A stretch of DNA of 64,000 nucleotides. Origin: Cumulibacter soli. Lineage in GTDB: Bacteria; Actinomycetota; Actinomycetes; Mycobacteriales; Antricoccaceae. Position 1 is the first letter of the stretch, and each line of letters begins with the position of its first letter. The notes under the pieces are model-generated. The model was not told the origin of the DNA. It worked only from the letters and a program-made list of their open reading frames with translations, and did no database searches. The translations under genes were made by a program, and so were the position numbers. Shown one piece after another: positions 17,257-26,071 of the stretch. Location: assembly GCF_004382795.1 (NCBI RefSeq), contig NZ_SMSG01000005.1, positions 1 to 64,000 on the forward strand, read 5' to 3'.

Positions 17257-18281
17257 ACTCGGTGCTGCAGGTGGCTCACCTGTGCGTGGACGCCGCCAAC
17301 TTCCGACTGCTGGATGACGTGTCATTCACTATCGGCGCCGGCGAACGCGTCGGATTGATCGGTGAATCCGGCTCCGGTAAGTCATTGACCGCGATGTCGG
17401 TGATCGGTCTGCTCGACGGTGCGCTGCGGACTTCGGGGACGATCACTCTGGACGGCCACGAGTTACTCGGCGCCAACGAACGCACCTTGGCGCAACGCCG
17501 CGGCAAGGACGTCGCGATGGTGTTCCAGGAACCGATGACCGCGCTGAATCCGACAATGCGCATCGGTAATCAGATCGCCGAAACCATGCTGCTGCACGGT
17601 ACGGCGCCCTCGAAGAGGGCGGCGCAGACCGAGGCGCGCAGCTTGCTCGAGCAAGTCGGACTGCCGGCTGAATCCTGGCGCAAGTATCCGCACCAACTCT
17701 CCGGCGGGCAGCGCCAGCGGGTCGTGGTCGCGATCGCGCTGGCCAACGATCCCATGTTGCTGATCTGCGATGAGCCAACGACGGCGCTGGACGTCACGGT
17801 GCAGGAGCAGGTGTTGCGACTGATTCGCGCTGAAGTCGCCGCGCACCAGGCCGCTTTGCTGTTCATCACGCATGATCTGGCGGTGCTGGCGTCGATGTGC
17901 CAGCGGGTGCTGGTGATGTACGGCGGGCGGGTCGTCGAAGCCGGCACCGTCCACGATGTGTTCACCAGCCCGCAGCACCCTTACACCGCGGGACTCCTGG
18001 CGTCCTCTGACCTGACGCAGGTTGACCAGAACGGCGACCTGCTCACGATCGCCGGGTCGGTCCCGGCCGCTGGCCGCTTCCCCTCCGGATGCGTGTTTCG
18101 GAATCGATGCGGCCGAGCCACCGATGCGTGCACCGAGGTGCCGGCGTGGTCGCGCAGACGGTCGGACCGGCCTGATCCCGCCGATCCGGATCGTCCGTCT
18201 GATCCGGCTAGTTCGGGTGGTCCGTCTGCGGCGGGCGTCGCGTGCTTCCATCCGCTGAACGCCGAGGAGGTGGAGCGTTGA
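17253..18281 (+). CDS. Peptide/nickel-type ABC ATPase, DppD-like
   Basis: 342 residues with Walker [11 protein letters not shown]-loop VFQEPMTALNPTM, signature LSGGQRQRVVVAIAL, Walker [13 protein letters not shown] and a switch His in FITHDLAVL. The C-terminal oligopeptide-transporter extension has the four-Cys pattern (CVFRNRCGRATDAC then ACFHP) known to hold an iron-sulfur cluster in some DppD proteins. Between the third and fourth Cys sits a low-complexity Arg/Asp/Pro/Ser insert of about 35 residues, longer than usual. Confidence 0.87.
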   Translation: MNSVLQVAHLCVDAANFRLLDDVSFTIGAGERVGLIGESGSGKSLTAMSVIGLLDGALRTSGTITLDGHELLGANERTLAQRRGKDVAMVFQEPMTALNPTMRIGNQIAETMLLHGTAPSKRAAQTEARSLLEQVGLPAESWRKYPHQLSGGQRQRVVVAIALANDPMLLICDEPTTALDVTVQEQVLRLIRAEVAAHQAALLFITHDLAVLASMCQRVLVMYGGRVVEAGTVHDVFTSPQHPYTAGLLASSDLTQVDQNGDLLTIAGSVPAAGRFPSGCVFRNRCGRATDACTEVPAWSRRRSDRPDPADPDRPSDPASSGGPSAAGVACFHPLNAEEVER

Positions 18282-19081
18282 GCGACTCGATCATCAGCGT
18301 CCGTGACCTCACTCGCACCTACCCACTGCCGCGCGAGCGACTGCTCGGCGGACGCCGCTCCTTCACCGCCCTTAATTCGGTATCTTTCGATGTTTCTGCC
18401 GGTGATAGGTTCGCGATCGTCGGCGAGTCCGGTTCGGGGAAATCCACTCTGCTTCGCATCATCGCCGGTCTGGACGATGCGACGTCGGGTTCGGTACATA
18501 TCGATGGCGTCGAAGTCTCGCGTAACAAGGACCTACGACGTACCACCCAGATGGTGTTTCAAGACCCGATGAGTTCGCTCGATCCGCGGATGCGGGTGCG
18601 CGATATCGTCGCCGAGCCGCTCATTGCTCAGCGCATCGCGCACACCAGAGATGACATCGACGCACTGCTTAGGGACGTCGGGCTTACGGCCGACTCCGCC
18701 GATCGCTACCCACACCAGTTCTCTGGGGGACAGCGACAGCGGATATCGATCGCTCGCGCACTCGCACCAAACCCGCGGATCCTGCTGGCGGACGAACCCG
18801 TCTCCGCGTTGGACGTCTCGGTGCGCGCTCAGGTACTCAACGTGATCAGCCGGCTCGTCCGCGAGCGCGCCCTGACCCTGGTGTTCGTCTCGCACGACCT
18901 GTCGGTGGTCCAGCACCTGTGCGAGCACGTCGCCGTACTCAAAGATGGTGCAATCGTCGAACTCGGCACGACCCAGCAGGTGTACCAGCACCCGCGAACC
19001 GATTACGCGCGCACCTTGGTCGCCGCAGTTCCGACGCTGCAGAAAGCCCTCACCCGCACCCCTGCAGAATCCGAAGGCTGA
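18278..19081 (+). CDS. Peptide/nickel-type ABC ATPase, DppF-like
   Basis: 267 residues from the TTG at 18278, which overlaps the preceding stop (TTGA) and has GAGGAGGTGGAG just upstream. Walker [11 protein letters not shown]-loop VFQDPMSSLDPRM, signature FSGGQRQRISIARAL, Walker B ILLADEPVSALD, switch FVSHDLSVV. It is shorter than most DppF, ending soon after the ATPase domain and without the Cys-containing extension. Last gene of the binding-protein-less operon. Confidence 0.86.
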   Translation: MSDSIISVRDLTRTYPLPRERLLGGRRSFTALNSVSFDVSAGDRFAIVGESGSGKSTLLRIIAGLDDATSGSVHIDGVEVSRNKDLRRTTQMVFQDPMSSLDPRMRVRDIVAEPLIAQRIAHTRDDIDALLRDVGLTADSADRYPHQFSGGQRQRISIARALAPNPRILLADEPVSALDVSVRAQVLNVISRLVRERALTLVFVSHDLSVVQHLCEHVAVLKDGAIVELGTTQQVYQHPRTDYARTLVAAVPTLQKALTRTPAESEG

Positions 19082-19118
19082 ACGACGACGCTGGATGGAC
19101 GGCGAGATGGCTGCTGAC

Positions 19119-19160
19119 AACGCAGTCCCACCGGTGAGATAGCCGCGATACAGCGATAAC
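19119..19160. repeat. Intergenic repeat element, copy 1
   Basis: A 42-bp segment matching 25156-25197 at 34 of 42 positions without gaps; the most conserved core is AGATAGCCGC followed by ATACAGCGA. Here it is bracketed by inverted arms ACGCAGTCC (19120-19128) and GGACTGCGT (19170-19178). It lies between the dppF-like gene and the PepSY lipoprotein gene. Function unknown. Confidence 0.6.
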
Positions 19161-19230
19161 ACCGCTCCTGGACTGCGTCTTTCGCGACACATTTCGCGGT
19201 CCGAACCACACGTGCACGTGCGTCGACGAA

Positions 19231-19263
19231 TCCAGATGAAAACGCATTCATCCAGATGAGAAC
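19231..19263. promoter_or_regulatory. Direct-repeat operator candidate upstream of PepSY lipoprotein
   Basis: TCCAGATGARAAC occurs twice with a 20-bp period (19231-19243 and 19251-19263), that is two helical turns, the spacing typical of response-regulator dimers. The second copy is part of an inverted repeat TCATC-CA-GATGA. It ends 31 bp before the preferred start at 19295. Confidence 0.45.
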
Positions 19264-19294
19264 CTCATCATTCGGGGCTGTCACAGTGGTTCTC

Positions 19295-19957
19295 ATGACT
19301 ACTTCACGCAGCGCCATCGTCGTCCCCATCGCCGCCTCGTTGCTGATCGCAATGTCAGCGTGCTCCTCCGAGGTTGACCCTTCCGACGACGGGTCCACCG
19401 GCAGTCAGCAGAACTCCGAGGCCACGACTGATGACCAGCAGAGCGCCGGCGACAACGCATCCGCGGGCGATGCCTCCGGCAGCGCGAGCTCGACCGCTGC
19501 GGATCAAGGGGCGTCCTCGGATTCCGGCACTCCTGCACCCGCAAGCGGCACGACGAAGGCGGCCCTCACCGCGATCGATAAGGCCGAGGCCGACACCGGC
19601 GGCACGGCATTCGAGATCGACGACCAGGACGACGACGGGACCTGGGAGGTTTCCGTACGAACGGGAGACACCGCTGTCGAGGTGAACCTCAGCCCAGACG
19701 GAACGCAGGTGCTCAACACCGAGAACGACGATCTGGACGCCGACGACAAGGCCGCACTCGACGCAGCATCCATCACGCTCAGCGACGCGATCGAGCTGGC
19801 AATCGAGCACGTCGGTGGCGATCTCGACGACGCCGAGCTCGACAGCGGCGATGATGGCGAAGGGCCGCACTGGGAGGTCAGCGTCGACGCTACCGATCAG
19901 GGCGATGTCGAGGTGAAAGTCTCCATCGACGGCGAAATCCTCAAGGTCGACGACTGA
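19295..19957 (+). CDS. PepSY-domain lipoprotein
   Basis: 220 residues from the ATG at 19295: a lipoprotein signal (IAASLLIAMSAC), a long Ser/Asp/Ala/Gly linker (about residues 25-85), then two PepSY-like repeats, the first around WEVSVRTGDTAVEVNLSPDGTQVL, the second around LSDAIELAIEHVGG and WEVSVDATDQGDVEVKVSIDGEIL. The protein is strongly acidic. PepSY lipoproteins are thought to act at the cell surface, some as protease or sensor modulators; the role here is unknown. An ATG at 19256 would start inside the repeats upstream and is less likely. Confidence 0.75.
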   Translation: MTTSRSAIVVPIAASLLIAMSACSSEVDPSDDGSTGSQQNSEATTDDQQSAGDNASAGDASGSASSTAADQGASSDSGTPAPASGTTKAALTAIDKAEADTGGTAFEIDDQDDDGTWEVSVRTGDTAVEVNLSPDGTQVLNTENDDLDADDKAALDAASITLSDAIELAIEHVGGDLDDAELDSGDDGEGPHWEVSVDATDQGDVEVKVSIDGEILKVDD

Positions 19958-20317
19958 CGGGCCGCACCACGCGGCCTGGGGATAAGTCGCGATCATCGCT
20001 CGTCGCGGTACCGTCGCGGTCGCCGGTGCGGGTCACCGCGTACGACGACCGGGGTGCCCCGCAGATCGCGCGAGGGCCCTGGCATTTCCCGCAGCCATTG
20101 GGAAAACCGGGCATTCGATACACAACCGCTCGTAAGCGCGTCGGCGCACCCGCGCCGACGCGCTTCCTGTTTGCACCGATATCGGTCGATGCGCGCCCTG
20201 TGGATATCGATGTGGATATATGTAGCGAGGTAACCGCACAGATAGGGTGAGCCGTATTCGGCCCGATCCGGCTAGTTTTCGAAGAAGGCCACCTCGCTAG
20301 CAGGATCGGAAGCGCTG
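19958..20317. other. Intergenic region with hairpin
   Basis: About 360 bp with no supported gene. It contains the hairpin at 20134-20165. Further right, GTGGATAT appears twice close together near 20200-20220, ahead of the membrane-protein gene; this may be promoter-proximal but nothing more can be said. Confidence 0.4.
20134..20165. terminator. Hairpin terminator candidate
   Basis: A perfect 13-bp stem AAGCGCGTCGGCG / CGCCGACGCGCTT with loop CACCCG, followed by the weakly T-rich CCTGTTTG. Probably ends the lipoprotein transcript, although it lies about 180 bp beyond the stop. Confidence 0.65.
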
Positions 20318-21751
20318 ATGAATACCGAGGATCACGAATCGCTGCGCGCTCGCGTCGCGGAACTCGAGGATCAGAACGCACAACTGCGCGAATCCGCACT
20401 GCGCGACGATCAGCCCGGCCGATCGCGTGGACGGAGCATCATCTCCGCGATCCTGTTGACGTTGAGCGTCATCCTCGTCCCGGTCGCAGTCCTCGGCACT
20501 TGGGCCCGCGTGCAACTCGTGGACACCGATCGGTTTGTGTCGACCTTCGGTCCACTGATCGACGAGCCCGAAGTTCAAGACCTCATCACTGAGCAGGTCA
20601 CCACAGCGATCGAAGGCAATCTTGAGATCGACGAGATGGTGACCTCGGTGGTCGACGCCATCAATGAACTCGGGCTTCCCCCTGCCGCGCAGACAGCATT
20701 GGAGACACTCGAAGGCCCGGCGGCACAGGGCATTCGCTCGCTGATCGACACGGCCGTCGAACGTGTCGTTACCTCGGAGGCCTTCGCGAGCGTCTGGAAC
20801 ACAGCGCTACGCGAATCACACTCCCGCGCCATCGCGATCATCCAGGACCAGCCTGGAACCGCAGTCAGTTTGTCCGATGACGGCGCGCTGGCTATCGAGC
20901 TCGATGTTGTTATCAGTCAGGTCCGCCAGGAACTCATCGACCGAGGGTTCGGATTCGCCTCCGCAATTCCCCAGGTCCATCGCACCATTCCCCTGGCCCA
21001 AGCAGATTCGCTCACCACGGTTCGAGTGGCATACCAGGCAGCAGATTCGGTCGGCTACTGGTTGCCGTGGATCGTGCTCGGACTCGCCGCGGCCGGTATC
21101 GCGATCGCGCGGCGGCACATGGCGGCGCTGCTGCGCACCGCGTGCGGTTACCTCATCGCGTTACTTGTGCTGGCTGCAGCGCTCGCCATCGGCAGACAAA
21201 TCTTCCTCGGTTCCGTAGCGCCGTCCATCATGCCGAGGTCCACCGCCGACGTCGCTTTCAGCCAGGTCACCACGGACCTATATTCGGTGACCGCGGCGCT
21301 GATTGTGCTGGCGATTTGTCTCGTGGTCGGAGCCTGGCTCGCCGGCGGATCCAGCAGCGCGCGTACGGCCCGCCGCACCGGCAATCGAGTGTTCGGCGCG
21401 GTACGCGCTGCTTCCGAACAGCACGGGCTAAGCACCAAGGGGTTCGGGCGGATTCTGGACTCGTGGCACAACACCATCCTCATCGCCACCGTCGCTATCG
21501 CAGTGTTCGTGGTGTTCGTCAACCGACCGGTGTCCACCGGTTCGGTGATCACGGCGCTGATCGTGGTGGCCGTGGTGGCGGTCTTACTTGAGTCACTCCG
21601 TCGGCCGCCGAACGAGAATCATCCTCCGAGTGCATCAGCAGTCGATGACGACAAGGTCGGCGCTGAGGCTCAGTCGGTCGGTGTGCCAGCGCCTAGAGCC
21701 GTGACCGAGCCGCTGGACTTAGCTAGCGAGACTGAGCCGCCGGCTCGATAG
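20318..21751 (+). CDS. Actinobacterial integral membrane protein of unknown function
   Basis: 477 residues. A short N-terminal coiled-coil-like stretch (ESLRARVAELEDQNAQLRES, residues 7-26) precedes a first membrane span (about 41-63). A roughly 170-residue extracytoplasmic region rich in helices follows (LIDEPEVQDLITEQVTTAIEG), then spans near 232-255, 262-285 and 315-340, a cytoplasmic loop, two more spans (about 383-425) and an acidic, Pro-rich tail. This layout resembles uncharacterised Streptomyces-type membrane proteins. No catalytic motif seen. It stands alone between the PepSY gene and the AlkZ-like gene. Confidence 0.7.
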   Translation: MNTEDHESLRARVAELEDQNAQLRESALRDDQPGRSRGRSIISAILLTLSVILVPVAVLGTWARVQLVDTDRFVSTFGPLIDEPEVQDLITEQVTTAIEGNLEIDEMVTSVVDAINELGLPPAAQTALETLEGPAAQGIRSLIDTAVERVVTSEAFASVWNTALRESHSRAIAIIQDQPGTAVSLSDDGALAIELDVVISQVRQELIDRGFGFASAIPQVHRTIPLAQADSLTTVRVAYQAADSVGYWLPWIVLGLAAAGIAIARRHMAALLRTACGYLIALLVLAAALAIGRQIFLGSVAPSIMPRSTADVAFSQVTTDLYSVTAALIVLAICLVVGAWLAGGSSSARTARRTGNRVFGAVRAASEQHGLSTKGFGRILDSWHNTILIATVAIAVFVVFVNRPVSTGSVITALIVVAVVAVLLESLRRPPNENHPPSASAVDDDKVGAEAQSVGVPAPRAVTEPLDLASETEPPAR

Positions 21752-21866
21752 GTGGCCTCGGGTTCAGCGCTCTCGTTCCGCGCTCTCGTTCCGCGCCGAA
21801 TGTTCAGCGTGTCTGCGTGATTCGATCTCATTCACGGTTGTCGCTCGCGTACGGCAGGATCGGCTC

Positions 21867-23048
21867 ATGAGATTCAGCGATGACGCACGCCGCGCCCGTC
21901 TTGCCGTACGCCACGCGGTTCACCCCGAACATCGCCTCGCTGACCCGCTCGCCGTGAACGACGCGCTCGTCGCGTTGCATGCGACCGAACCCGCAACCGT
22001 CCACCTCGCCCTAGCCGCCAGGATGCACGAACCTACGGTGAGCGCGGTCGAGGCCGCGCTGTACGACGAGCGCAGCATCATCAAACAACTCGCGATGCGT
22101 CGTACGTTGTTCGGCTTCACCCGTGACTTGCTGCCCGCGGTGCTCGGCAGCGCGTCCGCCCGAGTCGCCACACAACAGCATTCGACGCTCGCGAAGGACT
22201 TAGAACGTCACGACGTCACGACCGACGGCGCGGCGTGGATCGCGCGGGCCAGCGCGGCAGTCCGCGAACGGCTGGCGCACGGAGACGCGCTGAGCGCGGC
22301 GCAGTTACGTACGGAACTGCCCGAACTCCACGGTCGCAGCAAGGTCGGACCTGACGCCAGGAAGTGGGATAAATCGACGCCGTTCGCCCCGCGTCTGCTC
22401 ACCCTGTTGGGCGCCGAGGGACACATCATGCGTGCGGCGAACACCGGGCATTGGCGCACCTCGCGCACCACGTGGATTGCTACCGAGCACTGGCTCGGCG
22501 AGCGACCTGTCCCGCTCGCGGCATCCGACGGCTACGCAGTCCTCGTCGCGCGGTGGCTGGCGACGTTCGGTCCGGGCACCGAGGCCGACATCGTGTGGTG
22601 GTTGGGCGCGACGAAAGCCGCCGTGCGCCGAGCACTAGCCGATATCAACGCCGTCGAGGTCTCACTCGATTCAGGGTCTGTCGGCTATGTCCTACCGGAC
22701 GACGAACCCGGCGAGCCGGTCGGCGAATGGGCGGCGCTGTTGCCCACGCTCGATCCCACCGTGATGGGCTGGAAGGAGCGCGACTTCTACCTCGATTCCG
22801 CCTTGGTGCCCTACCTCTTCGATAGCAATGGCAACGGTGGGACGACGGCCTGGCTGGATGGACGGATCGTCGGCTGTTGGGTGCAGGACGACGCGTCGCG
22901 GGTGCAGGTTATCCCCGCGCGGGCACTGAGCAAACGGGACGCTGATCGGTTGCAGGTAGAGGCCGACCGGCTCACTGAGTTCCTGGACGGCGTGACGATC
23001 GCGAACGTGTACAAGTCGCGGCTGATGAAAGGCGAGCGGCTGCCGTAG
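21867..23048 (+). CDS. Winged-helix AlkZ/YcaQ-superfamily protein
   Basis: 393 residues of the HTH_42 superfamily, which includes DNA glycosylases AlkZ (azinomycin resistance) and YcaQ (interstrand crosslink repair). Seen: KQLAMRRTLFGFTRD, HGRSKVGPDARKWDKSTP, RWLATFGPGTEADIVWWLG (winged-helix part) and the C-terminal GCWVQDDASRVQVIPARAL. In AlkZ two catalytic residues sit in a Q-x-Q (or Q-x-D) motif after the first helices; the equivalent stretch here reads ALHATEP, so His38 and Thr40 replace them. Whether it acts as a glycosylase is therefore open. Monocistronic. Confidence 0.75.
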   Translation: MRFSDDARRARLAVRHAVHPEHRLADPLAVNDALVALHATEPATVHLALAARMHEPTVSAVEAALYDERSIIKQLAMRRTLFGFTRDLLPAVLGSASARVATQQHSTLAKDLERHDVTTDGAAWIARASAAVRERLAHGDALSAAQLRTELPELHGRSKVGPDARKWDKSTPFAPRLLTLLGAEGHIMRAANTGHWRTSRTTWIATEHWLGERPVPLAASDGYAVLVARWLATFGPGTEADIVWWLGATKAAVRRALADINAVEVSLDSGSVGYVLPDDEPGEPVGEWAALLPTLDPTVMGWKERDFYLDSALVPYLFDSNGNGGTTAWLDGRIVGCWVQDDASRVQVIPARALSKRDADRLQVEADRLTEFLDGVTIANVYKSRLMKGERLP

Positions 23049-23075
23049 GCCGCGCACGCTGTCCGAGCGAGCCGA

Positions 23076-23732
23076 TCATCGACCGACGACGTCGCCGAAT
23101 CCGTCGACATCGGTCGCGCTGGTTTCGGCAATGTGATTACGCAGGGCCTTCGCGAACCCGGGACCGTCACCGTGGCGCACCTCATCAAGCAGCAGATGAT
23201 GCTCATCAATGATGTCCGCGCAGCGCGACAACAGTCGCTCCCCGGATCCGAACAGCAAGAATCGATGGCGGTCGACGAGCCTGTCATAGAGCTCCAGCAG
23301 TACCCGGTTCTCGCCAACTTCGACAAAACTGCGGTGGAAGGACAGCGTCAGGTCGATGAACTGGGCGACGTCGCCGTCGGCGAAGGCGACGCGTTGCGCC
23401 TCGATCGATTCCTCGAGACGGTCCGCCAACTCTGCCCGTCGCGGCGAACTCGCTCGATCGACTGAGGTCGATTCCAGCACGATCCGGGCGTCGGCCAATT
23501 CGGCGGCTGCACGCTGCGAGACCCCGCGCACCTGTGCACCGCGCTTGGGATAGACGGCGATCCAGCCTTCGTCTTGCAGTCTGGCCAGCGCCGTACGCAC
23601 CGGCGTACGACTCATACCGATTTCGCCCGCGAGAGTCGATTCGCCGAGCATGGTTCCCGGCTCGTAGGCGTGCTCGATAATCCGATTGCGGATCACGCGA
23701 TACGCGCGATCCGACGCGCTCGCATCTGCCAT
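23076..23732 (-). CDS. GntR/FadR-subfamily (FCD) transcriptional regulator
   Basis: 218 residues: N-terminal winged helix (ASDRAYRVIRNRIIEHAYEPGTMLGESTLAGEIGMSRTPVRTALARLQDEGWIAVYPKRGAQV is the standard GntR domain) followed by an all-helical FCD ligand domain with the metal-binding pattern (FHRSFVEVGEN, DEHHLLLDEV, RNHI). It lies 44 bp after the MFS gene in the same direction and probably controls that operon through the site at 25057-25070. The ligand is unknown. Confidence 0.88.
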   Translation of the reverse strand: MADASASDRAYRVIRNRIIEHAYEPGTMLGESTLAGEIGMSRTPVRTALARLQDEGWIAVYPKRGAQVRGVSQRAAAELADARIVLESTSVDRASSPRRAELADRLEESIEAQRVAFADGDVAQFIDLTLSFHRSFVEVGENRVLLELYDRLVDRHRFLLFGSGERLLSRCADIIDEHHLLLDEVRHGDGPGFAKALRNHIAETSATDVDGFGDVVGR

Positions 23733-23776
23733 TCACATCCGCCCTCACGTTTAATCGTCAACTACCCTAGTCGGCG

Positions 23777-25021
23777 TTACTCCACCGCGGCCGGCACCGG
23801 CTCTCGACCCGGCCATCGCATCAGTGGCACCGCCCGTACGGCGAAGACCAGAGTGATGGCGAGGACGACGCACGCCATCAAGTTGATCCACAGGAATCCG
23901 CCACCTTCCAGTACCGGTCCGGCGAGCGCCGCCATCAACGCTCCGCCCAAGTTCATCGCGGAGTCGGACGCGCCCTGCAACGTGAGTTTTGCATTCGGCG
24001 GCGCCGACACGGTCAACAGCGCGGAGCCGCCGATCAGGAACATCGACCACCCCACGCCGAGGAGCATCAGCGCGATCGTCAGCAGCGTCATCGACGACTC
24101 TGCGGCCAGCGCGTCCAGGATGCCCAGCAGGATCGACATGACGAAGACGAGTCCACCGCACACGATCACCACACCCGGACCCCACCGGTCGGCGACCCAC
24201 CCGAACAGCGGCGAGAGCCCGTACATCCCGGCGATGTGCACGCTGATCACGATGCCGATCAGCGCCAGGCTGAACGCTTGATGATCCATGTGTACCGGCG
24301 TCATCACCATCACGTTGGTCATCATCATTTGCCCGGTGATGATGGTGACCATCGCAAATAGCGGAACGGGATGGCCGCCGGCGTACCGCAGCGCGTCGCG
24401 AAGCCCCAGCCGTTCGACCGCCTGCGCACCCGACGGCGCGGCCGCCATCCCCTTCGTCAGGGTGGACGCCGCGAGGGTTGCCAGCGCGAACGCGCCCATC
24501 GAGATCAGATACGGCCCAGCGAGCGGGTTCATCCCGAACGTCTCGCCCAGTTTGGCGCCAGGTTCGGTGAAGTTCGGGCCGAGCACCGAGCCGATCGTGG
24601 TAGCCCATACGACGATCGACATCGCGCGTCCCGCGGCCTCCGGCCGCACGGTGTCGACCGCGGCGTACCGCGCTTGCAGCCCGGCCGCCGTACAGGCCCC
24701 GCACATCATCATGCCGAGCATCAGCAACGGCAGGAACGCCAGCGCCACGGCCAGCAACACAATGGCCGCCCCGCACAGACCAGTGCCGAATCCTAGGGTG
24801 AGCGCCGTACGCCGTCCCTTACGTCCCGCGAGCGCGGCCAGCGGATAGGCGATCAGGCCAGCGCCGAGAATCACGCTCATCTGCGCGAATCCGGCCATGG
24901 CGGTCTTTCCGGTGATCTCCTCGGCGAGCAGGCCGCCTACCGCGAATCCGGAAGCGATTCCCGCGCCGGAGAACAGTTGCGCGGTGACCAGCCTGACCTG
25001 GTTCGCGGAAACACCCGCCAT
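23777..25021 (-). CDS. MFS transporter under GntR control
   Basis: A 414-residue major facilitator with twelve predicted spans. Seen: the loop 2-3 motif ALAGRKGRRTAL (motif A variant), FGWVADRWGPG in the mirrored loop, and a cytoplasmic central loop. The frame is open to about 25102, but the ATG at 25021 has a perfect GGGAGG 6 bp upstream, and the earlier ATG at 25057 would coincide with the palindrome thought to be the operator, so 25021 is chosen. Operon with the downstream GntR gene. Substrate unknown; efflux or uptake cannot be distinguished. Confidence 0.83.
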   Translation of the reverse strand: MAGVSANQVRLVTAQLFSGAGIASGFAVGGLLAEEITGKTAMAGFAQMSVILGAGLIAYPLAALAGRKGRRTALTLGFGTGLCGAAIVLLAVALAFLPLLMLGMMMCGACTAAGLQARYAAVDTVRPEAAGRAMSIVVWATTIGSVLGPNFTEPGAKLGETFGMNPLAGPYLISMGAFALATLAASTLTKGMAAAPSGAQAVERLGLRDALRYAGGHPVPLFAMVTIITGQMMMTNVMVMTPVHMDHQAFSLALIGIVISVHIAGMYGLSPLFGWVADRWGPGVVIVCGGLVFVMSILLGILDALAAESSMTLLTIALMLLGVGWSMFLIGGSALLTVSAPPNAKLTLQGASDSAMNLGGALMAALAGPVLEGGGFLWINLMACVVLAITLVFAVRAVPLMRWPGREPVPAAVE

Positions 25022-25056
25022 GAAGCCTCCCACCCTGCGTCGCACACTGGAATACA

Positions 25057-25070
25057 TCTTGGATACAAGA
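25057..25070. promoter_or_regulatory. GntR/FCD-type operator
   Basis: The inverted repeat TCTTG-GATA-CAAGA lies 36 bp before the MFS start. On the coding strand it reads TTGTATCCAA, the GT-N-AC style site used by FadR/FCD regulators. The obvious binder is the GntR protein encoded two genes down. Confidence 0.6.
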
Positions 25071-25155
25071 CAGCTGAGTGTCAACCGGTCGCGCATCGGC
25101 ACGGCATAGGTATCGCCACTGATAGCGCCGCGCCAGGGTCGGACCGTTCATTGAG

Positions 25156-25197
25156 AACGCAGTCTCAGCGACCAGATAGCCGCCATACAGCGACAAG
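25156..25197. repeat. Intergenic repeat element, copy 2
   Basis: The second copy of the 42-bp element at 19119-19160 (34/42 identical), located between the MFS gene and the CcdA-like gene. The flanking inverted arms of copy 1 are only partly kept here. It is not part of any supported gene. Confidence 0.6.
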
Positions 25198-25226
25198 CCA
25201 CCGCAGACGCTGCGACTTCAGCAGCC

Positions 25227-26069
25227 TCACGCGTCGATATCGGCATCGGCGCGCTCGCGGCGCTGCGCCCGCGCGAACCACCACCAGATCGCCAGCGCGG
25301 CGACGAGCAGCACCGCCACGATGTCGAACACCGGGTTCGACAACACACCGCCGCGCTCCTGCAACCACATCTCGACGTCGGTCGGTACGACTGCCGGAAC
25401 GCCGACGAATCCATTCGTAATCCAGAACAGCACACCGATCACGATCATCAGCGCGCCACCGATCACCGACGTCGTGTGAAACTCGCGGCCACCCAGAGTG
25501 AACGACCGACCGCGCAGCGCACGTCGCCCGCGTTCGCCAAGGCGCTGCCACAAGCCTGCGATAGCCATCAGCGGCACCACCATCCCCGCGCCGTACACGG
25601 CCAGCAGCCCACCAGCCAGCGGCATGTTGCCTTGCGCGAGTGCGATCGTCAGGATCGAGCCAAGAATCGGTCCGGCACAGAACCCGGCGACACCACCGAC
25701 CGCGCCCAGCAGGAGCGTCCGCACGTACCCCGTACCAGTGCGCTGCAACCGCGCCGCTGCGGGCATCAACCGGGACAGATCAAAACCGAGTCCGAATACC
25801 TGCATCAGCCCGAGAATCACCAGCACTGCCGACGCAATCGCGATGATCAGCCCGCGTTCGGTCACCAACAGCGTGCCGAGCGCGCCGAGCCCCAGGCCGA
25901 GCGGGACCAGGGTGACGGCTAGCCCGAGATAGAACACCGCGCCGTGCGCCAGCAGACTGAGTCGGCCGCCGATCGTTGAGGCAAAGAAGGCCGGCAGCAG
26001 CAGCGCGCTACACGGGCTCAATAGCGCGAGCACGCCGCCAAAGAAGGCCGCGAGGAAACCAATCTGCAT
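25227..26069 (-). CDS. CcdA/DsbD-like transmembrane thiol-electron carrier
   Basis: A 280-residue membrane protein with six to eight spans. The two paired cysteines of the family are seen in SPCSALLLPAFF (Cys20) and AGFCAGPILGS (about residue 130), placed in the first and fourth spans as in CcdA, which carries reducing equivalents from cytosolic thioredoxin across the membrane. It starts 2 bp after the stop of the DsbA-like gene, so the pair forms one thiol-exchange unit. The C-terminal part is longer than minimal CcdA and ends with an extra span and a charged tail. Confidence 0.82.
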   Translation of the reverse strand: MQIGFLAAFFGGVLALLSPCSALLLPAFFASTIGGRLSLLAHGAVFYLGLAVTLVPLGLGLGALGTLLVTERGLIIAIASAVLVILGLMQVFGLGFDLSRLMPAAARLQRTGTGYVRTLLLGAVGGVAGFCAGPILGSILTIALAQGNMPLAGGLLAVYGAGMVVPLMAIAGLWQRLGERGRRALRGRSFTLGGREFHTTSVIGGALMIVIGVLFWITNGFVGVPAVVPTDVEMWLQERGGVLSNPVFDIVAVLLVAALAIWWWFARAQRRERADADIDA

Positions 26070-26071
26070 GT

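Noticed and set aside
21767-21792. Tandem 13-bp duplication GCGCTCTCGTTCC
   Set aside because: Only two copies in a short intergenic stretch; no sign of function.
25022-25102. Longer start of the MFS gene
   Set aside because: The ATG at 25021 has a perfect ribosome site and the upstream ATG coincides with the probable GntR operator.
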